Numbered from the stretch's first letter, positions 44,765-54,278 are shown. The stretch: 64,000 nucleotides of DNA from Accumulibacter sp032229525 (GCF_032229525.1 NZ_JAVTWB010000090.1:19205-83204); one strand, 5' to 3'. Notes: generated by a model not told the origin, from the letters alone. Made by a program: numbers and translations.

Positions 44765-45331
44765 TCACATCTTCGGCAGGGTTACGCCCACCTGGCCCTG
44801 GTACTTGCCGCCACGGTCTTTGTACGACGTTTCACACTCCTCGTCGGATTCGAAGAACAAGACCTGCGCGATGCCCTCGTTGGCGTAGATTTTTGCCGGC
44901 AGCGGTGTCGTATTCGAGAACTCCAGCGTCACGTAGCCTTCCCACTCGGGTTCGAAGGGCGTGACGTTGACGATGATGCCGCAGCGGGCATAGGTGCTCT
45001 TGCCAAGGCAGACGGTGAGCACGCTGCGCGGAATGCGGAAGTATTCGACGGTCCGTGCCAGGGCAAATGAGTTCGGGGGGATGATGCAGAAATCGTTCGT
45101 GACCTCGACGAAGGAATTCGGATCGAAGTTCTTCGGGTCGACGATCGTCGAGTTGAGGTTGGTAAACAGCTTGAATTCGTTGGAACAGCGGATGTCATAG
45201 CCGTAGCTCGAGGTGCCGTAGGAGACGATCCGACGACCGTCGATCTCGCGTACCTGATTGGGTTCGAAGGGATCGATCATGCCGTGCTCGGCCGCCATGC
45301 GGCGGATCCACCTATCAGATTTAATCGACAT
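44765..45331 (-). CDS. dcd: dCTP deaminase
   Basis: A protein of 188 aa starting MSIKSDRWIRRMAAEHGMI, the family start; upstream in-frame extension has no family sequence. It deaminates dCTP to dUTP for thymidylate synthesis. The motifs are SYGYDIRCSNEF, CLGKSTYARCGI (catalytic SxxR), VNVTPFEPEWEGYVTLE and GIAQVLFF. It lies between apbC and the decarboxylase on the same strand, a common betaproteobacterial order. Confidence 0.96.
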   Translation of the reverse strand: MSIKSDRWIRRMAAEHGMIDPFEPNQVREIDGRRIVSYGTSSYGYDIRCSNEFKLFTNLNSTIVDPKNFDPNSFVEVTNDFCIIPPNSFALARTVEYFRIPRSVLTVCLGKSTYARCGIIVNVTPFEPEWEGYVTLEFSNTTPLPAKIYANEGIAQVLFFESDEECETSYKDRGGKYQGQVGVTLPKM

Positions 45332-45600
45332 TGCTGGCCACCCGACCCACGGCATCAGAGGAAAGGTGCCCATTCTACGGCGTCCGGCCGGCAGAAGAAA
45401 CCGCTTGTCGTCTGCTGGTCGGGTGGCCAGGTTTGCGGCCTTTGGCAAATGTGCAACGCCAGTGCTTCGTTTGCTCGGCGGCCGATCCGGCGCGCGTCCA
45501 TCTTGTTGATCTGTCTAGCTGTTCCTCGCGCTCTGGAGAGGGCGGGCGGCCCGCTGCCGAGCGCGCTACGGTCTGTCAGCGACGAAGCCGCCGCCAGCCC

Positions 45601-46692
45601 TCAGGTGTTCTGGACGACGATGCTGGGGAACTTGGCGCTCATGTCGCGGCTGCGCTCGGCAACCTTGACCGCCAGGCGGCGGGCAATCGTCCGGTAGATT
45701 TCTGCCGCGCGCGAGTCGGGCGCGCCGACAACCGTTGGTTTGCCCGCGTCGGTCAGTTCGCGGATCGACAGTTCCAGCGGCAGAGCGCCGAGGAACTCGG
45801 TGTCGTAGTCCTTACACATTTGCTCACCGCCGCCCTGGCCGAAGATGTGCTCCTCGTGGCCGCACTTCGAGCAGATGTGGGTGCTCATGTTCTCTATCAG
45901 GCCGAGGATCGGGATGCCGACCTTTTCGAACATCTTCAGCCCCTTGCGGGCGTCAATCAGGGCAATGTCCTGCGGCGTGGTGACAATCACCGCCCCGGTC
46001 ACGGGTACCTTCTGCGCCAGGGTCAGCTGCGTGTCGCCGGTTCCCGGCGGCATGTCGACTACCAGGTAGTCAACGTCGTCCCAGTTGGTCTGCTTGAGCA
46101 GCTGCTCAAGGGCTTGGGTCACCATCGGGCCACGCCAGACCATCGGTGAATCGATGTCGATCATGAAGCCGATGGACATCGCCTGCAGGCCATGGGCTCG
46201 CAGGGGGTCCATCGAGGTGCCATCTTCCGACTCCGGCTTTTGGCCTGCCAGACCGAGCATCTGAGGTTGCGAAGGGCCGTAGATGTCGGCATCGAGGAGG
46301 CCTACCGTGGCGCCTTCCTCTGCCAGCGCCAGCGCCAGATTCACCGCCGTCGTGCTCTTGCCGACACCGCCCTTGCCCGAGGCCACGGCGATGATGTTTT
46401 TGACGCCGGGCAATGGCTTCAAGCCACGCTGCACGGTGTGGGCAACAATTTTGGCGCTGATGTTGGCGCTGATGTTGCCGATTCCGGGGATCGTCCTGAG
46501 TTTTTCGATTACCGTACGACGGATCTCGTCGAACTGCGTTTTCGCGGGATAGCCCAGCTCGATGTCGAGCGAGACGTCTACCCCTTCTATCTTGATGTTT
46601 TTCGCCGAACGGGTGGACAAGTAATCCTTCTCCGTGTTCGGGTCGATCAAATCCTTCAGTGCCGCTTGTACGGTTTCAGTGGTTACAGCCAT
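45601..46692 (-). CDS. apbC: Iron-sulfur cluster carrier ATPase (Mrp/ApbC family)
   Basis: A protein of 363 aa starting MAVTTETVQAALKDL with AAGGAG upstream. An N-terminal MIP18/DUF59 domain (about 1-95) is followed by a deviant P-loop ATPase: ASGKGGVGKSTTAVNLA, the LLDADIYGPSQPQML switch, and the CSKCGH CxxC pair that bridges a [4Fe-4S] cluster at the dimer interface. It loads Fe-S clusters onto client proteins. It is oriented leftward, upstream of dcd, with a 269-base spacer that holds no gene. Confidence 0.95.
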   Translation of the reverse strand: MAVTTETVQAALKDLIDPNTEKDYLSTRSAKNIKIEGVDVSLDIELGYPAKTQFDEIRRTVIEKLRTIPGIGNISANISAKIVAHTVQRGLKPLPGVKNIIAVASGKGGVGKSTTAVNLALALAEEGATVGLLDADIYGPSQPQMLGLAGQKPESEDGTSMDPLRAHGLQAMSIGFMIDIDSPMVWRGPMVTQALEQLLKQTNWDDVDYLVVDMPPGTGDTQLTLAQKVPVTGAVIVTTPQDIALIDARKGLKMFEKVGIPILGLIENMSTHICSKCGHEEHIFGQGGGEQMCKDYDTEFLGALPLELSIRELTDAGKPTVVGAPDSRAAEIYRTIARRLAVKVAERSRDMSAKFPSIVVQNT

Positions 46693-46813
46693 TTGCCAAA
46701 GCTCCTTCAATGGATACCTGAGTAATTTAGTAAAGTTTACCCGAAAACGTGGCGAGGCGCACGCGCCCTGCGGCCTCCTTTGACTACCGCCCGGCGCCTG
46801 TTAAGCTCCGCGG

Positions 46814-47959
46814 ATGAAAATGCCATCCGCACTCAGTGGCGGCCGCGACCGAAGCTGGGTACTCGCTGCCATCCGCCGCATCGAAGCCGATTTCCAGCGT
46901 TCCAGCGACACCCATCTGATTCCATTGCAGCTGCCCGGTTTTCCGGGTATCGACCTCTATCTGAAGGACGAATCGAGTCACCCGACCGGCAGCCTCAAGC
47001 ACCGCCTGGCGCGCTCGCTTTTTCTCTACGCGCTGTGCAACGGCTGGCTGCGCGAGGGGAGTACGGTGGTCGAAGCCTCGAGCGGTTCGACGGCCATCTC
47101 GGAGGCCTATTTTGCCCGCCTCGTCGGTTTGCCTTTCCTCGCCGTCATGCCGGAGTCGACCTCGCCGGAGAAGATCGCGGCGATCGAATTCCAGGGCGGA
47201 CGCTGCCACTTCATCGACGATCCGATGAGCATTTACGGCGAAGCACAGCGCCTGGCGGACAAGTTCGATGGCCACTACATGGATCAGTTTACCTATGCCG
47301 AGCGAGCCACCGACTGGCGTGCCAACAACAACATCGCCGAGTCGATCTTCCAGCAGATGCGGCTCGAGCAGCATCCCGTCCCGACCTGGCTGATCTCCAG
47401 CGCCGGGACCGGCGGTACCGTCGCTACGCTGGGCCGCTACGTACGCTACTGCGCGCAGCCAACGCGCGTCTGCGCGGCCGATGCGGAGCTTTCCGTGTTT
47501 TTCGATCACTACCGCAGCCGCGACCCGGAACTCTACCTGAACGAAGGCTCGCGCATCGAAGGCATCGGCCGGCCGCGTGTCGAGGCCTCATTCCTTCCCG
47601 CAGTGATCGACAGCATGGTCAAGGTGCCCGACGTGTGGTCAGTGGCCGCGATGCACGAACTGTCGGCGCGCCTGGGTCGCCGGGTCGGTGCTTCGACCGG
47701 TACCAACCTGATCGCCGCGCTGGCCTGCATGGCAGACATGCGAGAGCGGGGCGCTGCGGGCTCGGTGGTCACCCTGCTCTGCGATTCGGGGCAGCGCTAT
47801 GCCCGCAGCTACTACAGCGAAGACTGGCTGAAGAAGAGTGGCCTGAGCTGCCATGGTCAGCGTGCCGCCGTTGCCGCGTCACTGGACTCGGGTCGGGTTG
47901 CCGCTGAACTGGCCGCCAGTTGGCAGACTGCAGGCGAACTGGCGGTGGCACAAGCCTGA
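46814..47959 (+). CDS. PLP-dependent cysteine synthase family protein, Cds1-like L-cysteine desulfhydrase
   Basis: A protein of 381 aa, fold type II PLP enzyme. KDESSHPTGSLKHRLARSL contains the PLP lysine, and VVEASSGSTAISEAYF and SSAGTGGTVATLGRYV are the phosphate-binding loops. The Thr-Gly-Ser-Leu-Lys context and overall length recall the Cds1 cysteine desulfhydrases rather than CysK, which has a different start loop. It would split cysteine to pyruvate, ammonia and sulfide. This assignment is from memory of the family and moderate. It is divergent from apbC and convergent with the inositol phosphatase. Confidence 0.75.
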   Translation: MKMPSALSGGRDRSWVLAAIRRIEADFQRSSDTHLIPLQLPGFPGIDLYLKDESSHPTGSLKHRLARSLFLYALCNGWLREGSTVVEASSGSTAISEAYFARLVGLPFLAVMPESTSPEKIAAIEFQGGRCHFIDDPMSIYGEAQRLADKFDGHYMDQFTYAERATDWRANNNIAESIFQQMRLEQHPVPTWLISSAGTGGTVATLGRYVRYCAQPTRVCAADAELSVFFDHYRSRDPELYLNEGSRIEGIGRPRVEASFLPAVIDSMVKVPDVWSVAAMHELSARLGRRVGASTGTNLIAALACMADMRERGAAGSVVTLLCDSGQRYARSYYSEDWLKKSGLSCHGQRAAVAASLDSGRVAAELAASWQTAGELAVAQA

Positions 47960-47984
47960 TTCGCCTCGCCGGCTGGTGAAGGCC

Positions 47985-48004
47985 CACCGCGCGTCGTGCG
48001 CGGT
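47985..48004. terminator. Possible hairpin between convergent Cds1-like and inositol-phosphatase genes
   Basis: ACCGCGC-GTCGT-GCGCGGT forms a perfect 7-base-pair stem in the 49 bases between the stops. No U-tract follows, so it could serve both strands only weakly. Confidence 0.35.
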
Positions 48005-48008
48005 TCGC

Positions 48009-48875
48009 TCAACCGATGCGCGATGTGTTGTTGTGCCGAACCCAATTTCGCCAGGTTTCGAAGACTGCCGGGTGCAGCGCAGCGATCACCGAGCGTCGCC
48101 AGACATCTTCAGCATCGTAATCGTCTTGTGTGAGCGTACACATCTGCCCGCCGGCCTCGCGCAGGATCAGGCTGCCGGCGGCGTAGTCCCAGAGCATCTG
48201 GCCGCCGTGCAGGTAAAGATCAAGCCGGCCGGCGGCGAGGTTGCACCAGTCGAGGGTCGAACTGCCGAAGTTGCGCTGCGAGTAGAAAGGCGGGCTGACG
48301 GCAATGCGGTCAGCCAAGTGTTTCGGAATGCGCTTGAAGTCTACGCCACCGACGGCGCGCCTGACATCGGCGGTAACCTGACGCAACGGCAGTCGGCGGC
48401 CATTGAGGTAGGCGCCATTGCCTTCGCGGGCATAGAACATTTCGTCGGTGATCGGGTTATAGGTCACCGCCAGCCGTGTCCGCCCCCGGCGCATCCAGGC
48501 GATCGAAACGGCAAAGCAGGGTAAGCCATTGATGAAGTTGGTGGTGCCGTCGATCGGGTCGATGCACCACAGCCCGTCGTCGTCGTCGCTGCCACGCTGC
48601 CAGTTGGCGCGCTGTGCCGCTGGCGCCATTTCTTCGCCGATGACCGGGCAGTGGTGAATCTCTGTCAGTCGTCCATGGAGAAAGTTTTCGGCAGCGAGGT
48701 CGGCTTCCGAGCACAGCGATCCGTCGTCCTTGCGCTGGTCCTGAATGGCGCGCAAGAAACGCGGCATGATCTCCCGCTGCGCTACCTCGCGGACCAGCGC
48801 GACACTGGCATCGAGCATGCGCTTGAGCTCTTGGTCAGAGGTTGTCGGCAGCGCTGCACTGTCTACCTCATTCAT
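48009..48875 (-). CDS. Inositol monophosphatase family protein (SuhB/CysQ-like)
   Basis: A protein of 288 aa with the metal site VIGEEMAP and WCIDPIDGTTNFINGLP (DPIDGTTNF) and the C-terminal WDYAAGSLILREAGG. The family includes inositol phosphatases, PAP phosphatases and histidinol phosphatases of the HisN type. HisN-type function would fit the missing phosphatase domain of HisB, but that is inference: the histidinol phosphatase step has no obvious gene in this window. It lies 6 bases after the thioredoxin-like gene on the same strand. Confidence 0.88.
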   Translation of the reverse strand: MNEVDSAALPTTSDQELKRMLDASVALVREVAQREIMPRFLRAIQDQRKDDGSLCSEADLAAENFLHGRLTEIHHCPVIGEEMAPAAQRANWQRGSDDDDGLWCIDPIDGTTNFINGLPCFAVSIAWMRRGRTRLAVTYNPITDEMFYAREGNGAYLNGRRLPLRQVTADVRRAVGGVDFKRIPKHLADRIAVSPPFYSQRNFGSSTLDWCNLAAGRLDLYLHGGQMLWDYAAGSLILREAGGQMCTLTQDDYDAEDVWRRSVIAALHPAVFETWRNWVRHNNTSRIG

Positions 48876-48881
48876 CAGCTA

Positions 48882-49433
<552 letters not shown>

Positions 49434-49477
49434 GACAGACCTGCCTCCAAAGAACGACCGTCCAGCGGCTAAGCTTT

Positions 49478-49483
49478 TATAAT
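49478..49483 (+). promoter_or_regulatory. Candidate -10 box immediately before rsmE
   Basis: A perfect TATAAT lies 3 bases before the ATG of rsmE at 49487. A start about 7 bases downstream of the box would fall on the GTG at 49490, the second codon, so the transcript may be leaderless or the start codon is the GTG. The -35 region is weak. Confidence 0.4.
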
Positions 49484-49486
49484 ACC

Positions 49487-50251
49487 ATGGTGAATGATCC
49501 CCGTTTTCATTGCCCGATCCCGCTTGCGGTCGGCGCGCAAGCTGACCTGCCGGAGCCGGTCGCGCGCCATGCAACCAAGGTTCTGCGCCTGCGTAGCGGC
49601 GACGCGTTGACCCTCTTCAATGGTGCGGGCGGCGAATACGCTGCCCGCATAACCAGCATCGAGCGTGCGCGAGTCAGCGTCGAGGTGGAGGGGTGGCGGG
49701 CCACCGAGCGCGAATCACCATTGTCGATCACGCTGGTGCAGGCGCTGCAGGCCGGTGAGAAAATGGACCTGACGGTGCAGAAATCCGTCGAGCTCGGTGT
49801 CGCGCGCATCGTGCCGGTGACCTCGCGACGTAGCGTGGTGCGCCTTGCCGACCAGCGTGCGGCGCGCCGGCTCGAACATTGGCGTGGCGTCGTGGCCGCG
49901 GCATGCGAACAGTGTGGCCGGAACCGGCTGCCGGAGGTCGCCACGCCGGAGAGCCTCGAACACTGGCTGAGGCGACCGGCAGAGCCAGGCGTCCTGCGCG
50001 TGATGCTTGCACCGGCTGGACAGCAGTCTCTGCGAAGTCTGCCGGCCCCGTCCGCTGACGGCCATATTGAACTGCTGATCGGCGCCGAGGGTGGGTTGGC
50101 GCCGGAGGAAACGGAAATGGCTGCGCGCTCGGGCTTCTTGTCGGTGCGTCTTGGCCCACGTATCCTGCGCACCGAGACGGCGGGCCTGGCTGCTCTGGCA
50201 GCAATCCAGTTTTTGTGGGGTGACTTGAAGGAGGAGATGACTGATGTTTGA
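49487..50251 (+). CDS. rsmE: 16S rRNA (uracil(1498)-N3)-methyltransferase
   Basis: A protein of 254 aa. Marks of the SPOUT family are HATKVLRLRSGDALTLFNG, QALQAGEKMDLTVQKSVELGV, ACEQCGRNRLPEV, and the knot segment IGAEGGLAPEE with LGPRILRTETA. It methylates U1498 of 16S rRNA. The start is the ATG at 49487, with the GTG at 49490 as an alternative because a TATAAT is only 3 bases upstream. Its stop overlaps the pap start by 8 bases, so the two are coupled. Confidence 0.95.
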   Translation: MVNDPRFHCPIPLAVGAQADLPEPVARHATKVLRLRSGDALTLFNGAGGEYAARITSIERARVSVEVEGWRATERESPLSITLVQALQAGEKMDLTVQKSVELGVARIVPVTSRRSVVRLADQRAARRLEHWRGVVAAACEQCGRNRLPEVATPESLEHWLRRPAEPGVLRVMLAPAGQQSLRSLPAPSADGHIELLIGAEGGLAPEETEMAARSGFLSVRLGPRILRTETAGLAALAAIQFLWGDLKEEMTDV

Positions 50252-51911
50252 ATCGGCTGAGCTGGGACACAAGATCGACAAGGCGACATACCGTGAGGAG
50301 GTGCCCACGCTGCGCGCGGCCCTGCTCGAAATACAGGAGCAGTTGCGCGACAACGCCAGCTTTCCGGTAGTCATCCTGATCAGCGGGGTCGATGGGTCGG
50401 GCAAGGGAGAGACGATCAACGTCCTCTACGAGTGGATGGATCCGCGTTACCTGTCGACCCACGCGTTTTACGCGCCGACGGCCGAAGAGAAGGCCCGTCC
50501 CTCGATGTGGCGTTACTGGCGGGCGCTACCGCCAAAAGGGCGAATCGGGATTTTTTCCGGTTCCTGGTATTCGGCCCCGATTGCCGAGCGGATCGCCAAC
50601 GATATGTCTCGCTCCGATTTTGATCAACGCATGGACCAGCTCAACCGCTTCGAGGAGATGTTGGTCAATGAGGGCGCACTGGTCCTCAAGTTTTGGATCC
50701 ATCTGTCCAAGGATGCGCAACATGAGCGTCTGAAATCGATCGAAGCCAACCCCTTGACCAAGTGGCGGGTGACCAAGGCGAGTTGGGATCGCCTGAAGAC
50801 CTACGACAAGCTGCAGGAGGTTGCCGGCCACCTGCTGCGTACGACGAGCACGTCCTGGGCGCCCTGGATCATCGTCGAAGGGACCGATGACCGGTATCGC
50901 TCATTGACTGTCGGCAAGACGATTCTGGATGCCGTACAGAAGCGTCTGGTTGACAAGCGCGAACCGAGTGCGCCGTTGGCGCCGCCGGTCTCGCCGCGGA
51001 TCGATGGTCTCGACGTGCTGAGTGCGCTTGATCTGTCGCAGAGTATCCCCAACGACCTGTACAAGACCGAGCTTGCCAAGTGGCAGGGGCGGTTGGCGGA
51101 GCTGATGCGCCATCCGGCGTTTGCCAAGCGCGCATTGATCCTCGCTTTCGAGGGTTCTGACGCAGCCGGCAAGGGAGGTGCGATCAGGCGCGTGATCTCG
51201 GCGATGGATGCGCGCCAGTATCAACTGATCCCGATCGCCGCGCCGACCAAGGATGAGCTCGCGCAACCCTACCTGTGGCGCTTCTGGCGGCACATGCCAC
51301 GCTTGGGGCGGGTGACCATCTTTGATCGTACCTGGTACGGTCGCGTGCTGGTCGAGCGCGTCGAGGGTTTCTGCAGCGAAGCCGACTGGTCGCGTGCGTA
51401 CGCCGAGATCAACGATTTCGAGCATGACATCTGGCATGCCGGTGGAATCGTCATCAAGTTTTGGCTGCAAATCAGTGACGAGGAGCAGCTCAGCCGCTTC
51501 GAGGGGCGTGCCGAGGTCGAGCACAAGCGCTTCAAGATCACCGAGGACGACTGGCGTAACCGCGAAAAGGCCGGGCCATACCACGAGGCCGTCTGCGACA
51601 TGATGGAGCGCACCAGCTCGGGAACCGCCCCGTGGACGATTGTCGAGGCCAATGACAAGTGTTTTGCGCGAGTCAAAGTGTTGCGGACGATCTGCGAGCG
51701 TATGGAAAAGGAGTTGAAAGTCGATCCGCTTAAGGAAGCCAAGCCGGCGGCGTCAAAGAGCGCCAAGGCAGCGGCCGCCAAGGAGGCGAAAGCCGTAGCA
51801 TCCAGGGCCGCCAAGGAGGTGAAGGCCGAGAAGGCGAAAGGCGCGGGGGACGCCAGCGAGGACGCCAAAGCGGCGAGCAAGGCCAGCGAGAAGGCTGAAC
51901 CGGCCACGTGA
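50244..51911 (+). CDS. pap: Polyphosphate:AMP phosphotransferase (class II PPK2), with lysine/alanine-rich tail
   Basis: A protein of 555 aa. Two PPK2 domains: domain 1 (about 15-265) has Walker A ISGVDGSGKGE but its Walker B region reads IFSGSWYSAP, lacking the usual Asp-Arg; domain 2 (about 275-495) has FEGSDAAGKGGAI and an intact IFDRTWYGRVL. This matches class II enzymes, in which only the C-terminal half is catalytic, and which make ADP from AMP and polyphosphate. Residues 497-555 (51732-51908) are a Lys/Ala/Glu-rich tail with no fold. It overlaps rsmE by 8 bases and is followed 1 base later by argA. The role fits the polyphosphate economy of the likely host. Confidence 0.93.
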   Translation: MFESAELGHKIDKATYREEVPTLRAALLEIQEQLRDNASFPVVILISGVDGSGKGETINVLYEWMDPRYLSTHAFYAPTAEEKARPSMWRYWRALPPKGRIGIFSGSWYSAPIAERIANDMSRSDFDQRMDQLNRFEEMLVNEGALVLKFWIHLSKDAQHERLKSIEANPLTKWRVTKASWDRLKTYDKLQEVAGHLLRTTSTSWAPWIIVEGTDDRYRSLTVGKTILDAVQKRLVDKREPSAPLAPPVSPRIDGLDVLSALDLSQSIPNDLYKTELAKWQGRLAELMRHPAFAKRALILAFEGSDAAGKGGAIRRVISAMDARQYQLIPIAAPTKDELAQPYLWRFWRHMPRLGRVTIFDRTWYGRVLVERVEGFCSEADWSRAYAEINDFEHDIWHAGGIVIKFWLQISDEEQLSRFEGRAEVEHKRFKITEDDWRNREKAGPYHEAVCDMMERTSSGTAPWTIVEANDKCFARVKVLRTICERMEKELKVDPLKEAKPAASKSAKAAAAKEAKAVASRAAKEVKAEKAKGAGDASEDAKAASKASEKAEPAT

Positions 51912-51912
51912 C

Positions 51913-53232
51913 ATGTCGGACGAACCGAGTTCCGCCCACTTCGTTGCCTGGTTCCGGGCGGTCGCGCCGTACGTCAACCTCTTTCGCGGCAAGACCTTCC
52001 TGATCGCGTTTGGCGGCAAGGCGATTGCCGGGCCGCTGGCGCGCACGCTGGCCTACGATGTCAACCTGCTGGCGGCGCTCGGCGTGCGCCTGGTTCTGGT
52101 TCACGGCGCGCGGCCGCAGATCGAGGAGTTGCTGCGCCAACGAGGTCTTCAGTCGGTTTATCACGGCAACTATCGCGTCACCGACGCCAAGGCACTCGAT
52201 AGCGTGATTGACGCAGTAGGCGGCATTTACCTCGAGATAGAGGCCCTGCTTTCGCAGGGCCTCGCCGATACGCCGATGGCCAACAGCACGATTCGCGTGG
52301 TCGGCGGCAACTTCGTTACCGCCCGGCCGGTCGGCGTGGTCGATGGGGTCGACATGCAGTATTCGGGTCAGGTACGCAAGGTCGACAGTGAAGGGATCCG
52401 TGCCCAGTTGGGCCTCGGCAACATCGTCCTGCTGTCGTGCCTTGGTTCGAGTCCGACGGGAGAGATTTTCAACCTGGCCATGGAGCAGGTGGCCGAGGCA
52501 GTGGCGACGTCCTTGCTGGCCGACAAGCTCATTTTCCTGACCGACAGTCAGGGTGCGACCGATATCGACGGCGCGCTGCTCGACGAGCTGACGGTCGACG
52601 CCGCCGAACGGCTGGTCAGTCTGGGCGACTGGCTGTCGCCGGACCTGAAGCGCTATCTTCCCTGCGCCGTACGGGCCGGAAGCGCTGGTGTCGGTCGGGT
52701 GCACCTGATCGGCTACGATGAGGACGGCACGCTGCTGCGCGAGCTTTTTACCCGTGATGGCGTGGGTACGATCATTACCCGCGAGTCGCTCGAGCAGCTG
52801 CGCGATGCACGACCCGACGACATCGGTGGCCTGGTGGCGCTGATCGAACCACTCGAAGAGGCTGGCGCACTGGTCCGTCGCTCACGGGAGTTGCTCGAGC
52901 GAGAAATCACCCGTTTCTCGGTCGTCGAGCATGATGGCGTGATCGTTGCCTGTGCTGCGCTCTATCCTTACGGCGGCGATCAGGCGGAGCTCGCTTGCCT
53001 GGCTGTCCATCCGCACTATCGGCGTTGGGGTTATGGCGCTCTGCTGATGAAGCGCATCGAGGCGAGGGCACGTGCGTTGGGCGTCAAGCGCCTGTTTGTC
53101 CTCACGACGCTGACCTCGCACTGGTTCAAGGAGCGCGGCTTTGCCGAGCGCCAGATCGATCAGTTGCCGGCCGAAAAGCGGCTGGTCTACAACCTGCAAC
53201 GTCGGTCCAAGGTGCTGATCAAGGATCTCTAA
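51913..53232 (+). CDS. argA: Amino-acid N-acetyltransferase (N-acetylglutamate synthase)
   Basis: A protein of 439 aa, the usual ArgA length. An amino-acid-kinase-like N-terminal domain (about 20-285) carries FLIAFGGKAIAG and LVHGARPQIEELL, and a GNAT acetyltransferase domain (about 300-439) carries LAVHPHYRRWGYGALLM. It makes N-acetylglutamate, the first step of arginine synthesis; the kinase-like domain is regulatory and binds arginine. It begins 1 base after pap, so it is in the same operon. Confidence 0.95.
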   Translation: MSDEPSSAHFVAWFRAVAPYVNLFRGKTFLIAFGGKAIAGPLARTLAYDVNLLAALGVRLVLVHGARPQIEELLRQRGLQSVYHGNYRVTDAKALDSVIDAVGGIYLEIEALLSQGLADTPMANSTIRVVGGNFVTARPVGVVDGVDMQYSGQVRKVDSEGIRAQLGLGNIVLLSCLGSSPTGEIFNLAMEQVAEAVATSLLADKLIFLTDSQGATDIDGALLDELTVDAAERLVSLGDWLSPDLKRYLPCAVRAGSAGVGRVHLIGYDEDGTLLRELFTRDGVGTIITRESLEQLRDARPDDIGGLVALIEPLEEAGALVRRSRELLEREITRFSVVEHDGVIVACAALYPYGGDQAELACLAVHPHYRRWGYGALLMKRIEARARALGVKRLFVLTTLTSHWFKERGFAERQIDQLPAEKRLVYNLQRRSKVLIKDL

Positions 53233-53324
53233 TCTTGTTGGCCGTTCGCTGATGCCGGCGGGGCATTGGAACGGACAATATTTTCCTCTGCAGCTCGCTG
53301 CAGAGCAATCAAGGAGTGGATTGC

Positions 53325-53597
53325 ATGACAAGAATGGTGAACTGCATCAAGTTGGGTCGTGAGGCCGAGGGCCTCGATTTTCCGCCCTATCCGGGCGAGC
53401 TGGGCAAACGGCTTTATGAGGCGGTATCCAAGGAAGCGTGGCAGCAGTGGGTGCGCATGCAGACCATGATCATCAATGAGAACCGTCTCAATCTTGCCGA
53501 TGCCGCGCATCGCAAGTATCTGGCCGAGCAGCTCGAGAGACATTTCTTCGGTAGTGGTGCCGATGCCGTGCAGGGCTACGTGCCGCCCAGCGCTTGA
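53325..53597 (+). CDS. Oxidative damage protection protein (YggX family Fe(II)-trafficking protein)
   Basis: A protein of 90 aa starting MTRMVNCIKLGREAEG with AGGAG upstream (an in-frame GTG at 53316 was rejected). The family motif PPYPGELGKRLYE and the conserved ENRLNLADAAHRKYL segment are complete. It protects Fe-S enzymes and helps iron handling under oxidative stress. It follows argA by about 90 bases. Confidence 0.94.
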   Translation: MTRMVNCIKLGREAEGLDFPPYPGELGKRLYEAVSKEAWQQWVRMQTMIINENRLNLADAAHRKYLAEQLERHFFGSGADAVQGYVPPSA

Positions 53598-53606
53598 TCG
53601 ACGACG

Positions 53607-53631
53607 CCTGACCGCTCATTCTGCGGTCAGG
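53607..53631. terminator. Hairpin at the convergent YggX/rpiA boundary
   Basis: CCTGACCGC (53607-53615) pairs perfectly with GCGGTCAGG (53623-53631) over the loop TCATTCT. It covers the last codons of rpiA and the region after the YggX stop. No U-tract, but position and stem suggest a bidirectional terminator. Confidence 0.5.
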
Positions 53632-54278
53632 GTCTGCACTCCGCTGGCCGTTCCAAGCAGGCAGATGTCCGCCGGCCGACAGGCGAAGAGGCCGTTGGTC
53701 ACCACCCCGACGATCTGGTTGATGCGCGTTTCCAGCGCGGTCGGGTCGAGGATTTCGAGTCCCCCGACGTCGACGATCAGGTTGCCGTTGTCGGTACGAA
53801 AATCCTCACGCGGGACCGGCGTGCCGCCGATCGCTGCCAGCTGGCGTCCGACGTGGCCAAGAGCCATCGGAATGACTTCAACCGGCAACGGGAAGCGGCC
53901 GAGTACCGGTACCAGCTTGGCGTCGTCGGCGATGCAGATGAATTGCTCGGCCACTGCGGCGACGATCTTCTCGCGCGTCAGCGCGCCACCGCCGCCCTTG
54001 ATCATCTGCATGGCCGCGTTGATCTCGTCGGCACCGTCGACGTACACCGGGATGCTTTCCACCTCGTTGAGATCGAAGACCGTGATGCCGTGACCCTCGA
54101 GTCGTCTTCTGGTGGCTTCGGAACTGGCCACGGCGCCGCGGATGCGGTGCCTGACCGCAGCCAGTTCATCGATGAAGCAGTTGGCGGTCGAGCCCGTTCC
54201 GACGCCGATGATTTCGCCTTCAACGAGGTAAGCGATGGCCGCCCGGGCGACCGCTCTCTTCAGTTCGTCCTGGGTCAT
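53616..54278 (-). CDS. rpiA: Ribose-5-phosphate isomerase A
   Basis: A protein of 220 aa. Family motifs are IGVGTGSTANCFIDEL, YVDGADEIN (catalytic Asp), MIKGGGGALTREKIVA and KLVPVLGRFPLPVEVIPMA. It interconverts ribose 5-phosphate and ribulose 5-phosphate in the pentose phosphate pathway. It stands alone, convergent with YggX. Confidence 0.96.
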   Translation of the reverse strand: MTQDELKRAVARAAIAYLVEGEIIGVGTGSTANCFIDELAAVRHRIRGAVASSEATRRRLEGHGITVFDLNEVESIPVYVDGADEINAAMQMIKGGGGALTREKIVAAVAEQFICIADDAKLVPVLGRFPLPVEVIPMALGHVGRQLAAIGGTPVPREDFRTDNGNLIVDVGGLEILDPTALETRINQIVGVVTNGLFACRPADICLLGTASGVQTLTAE

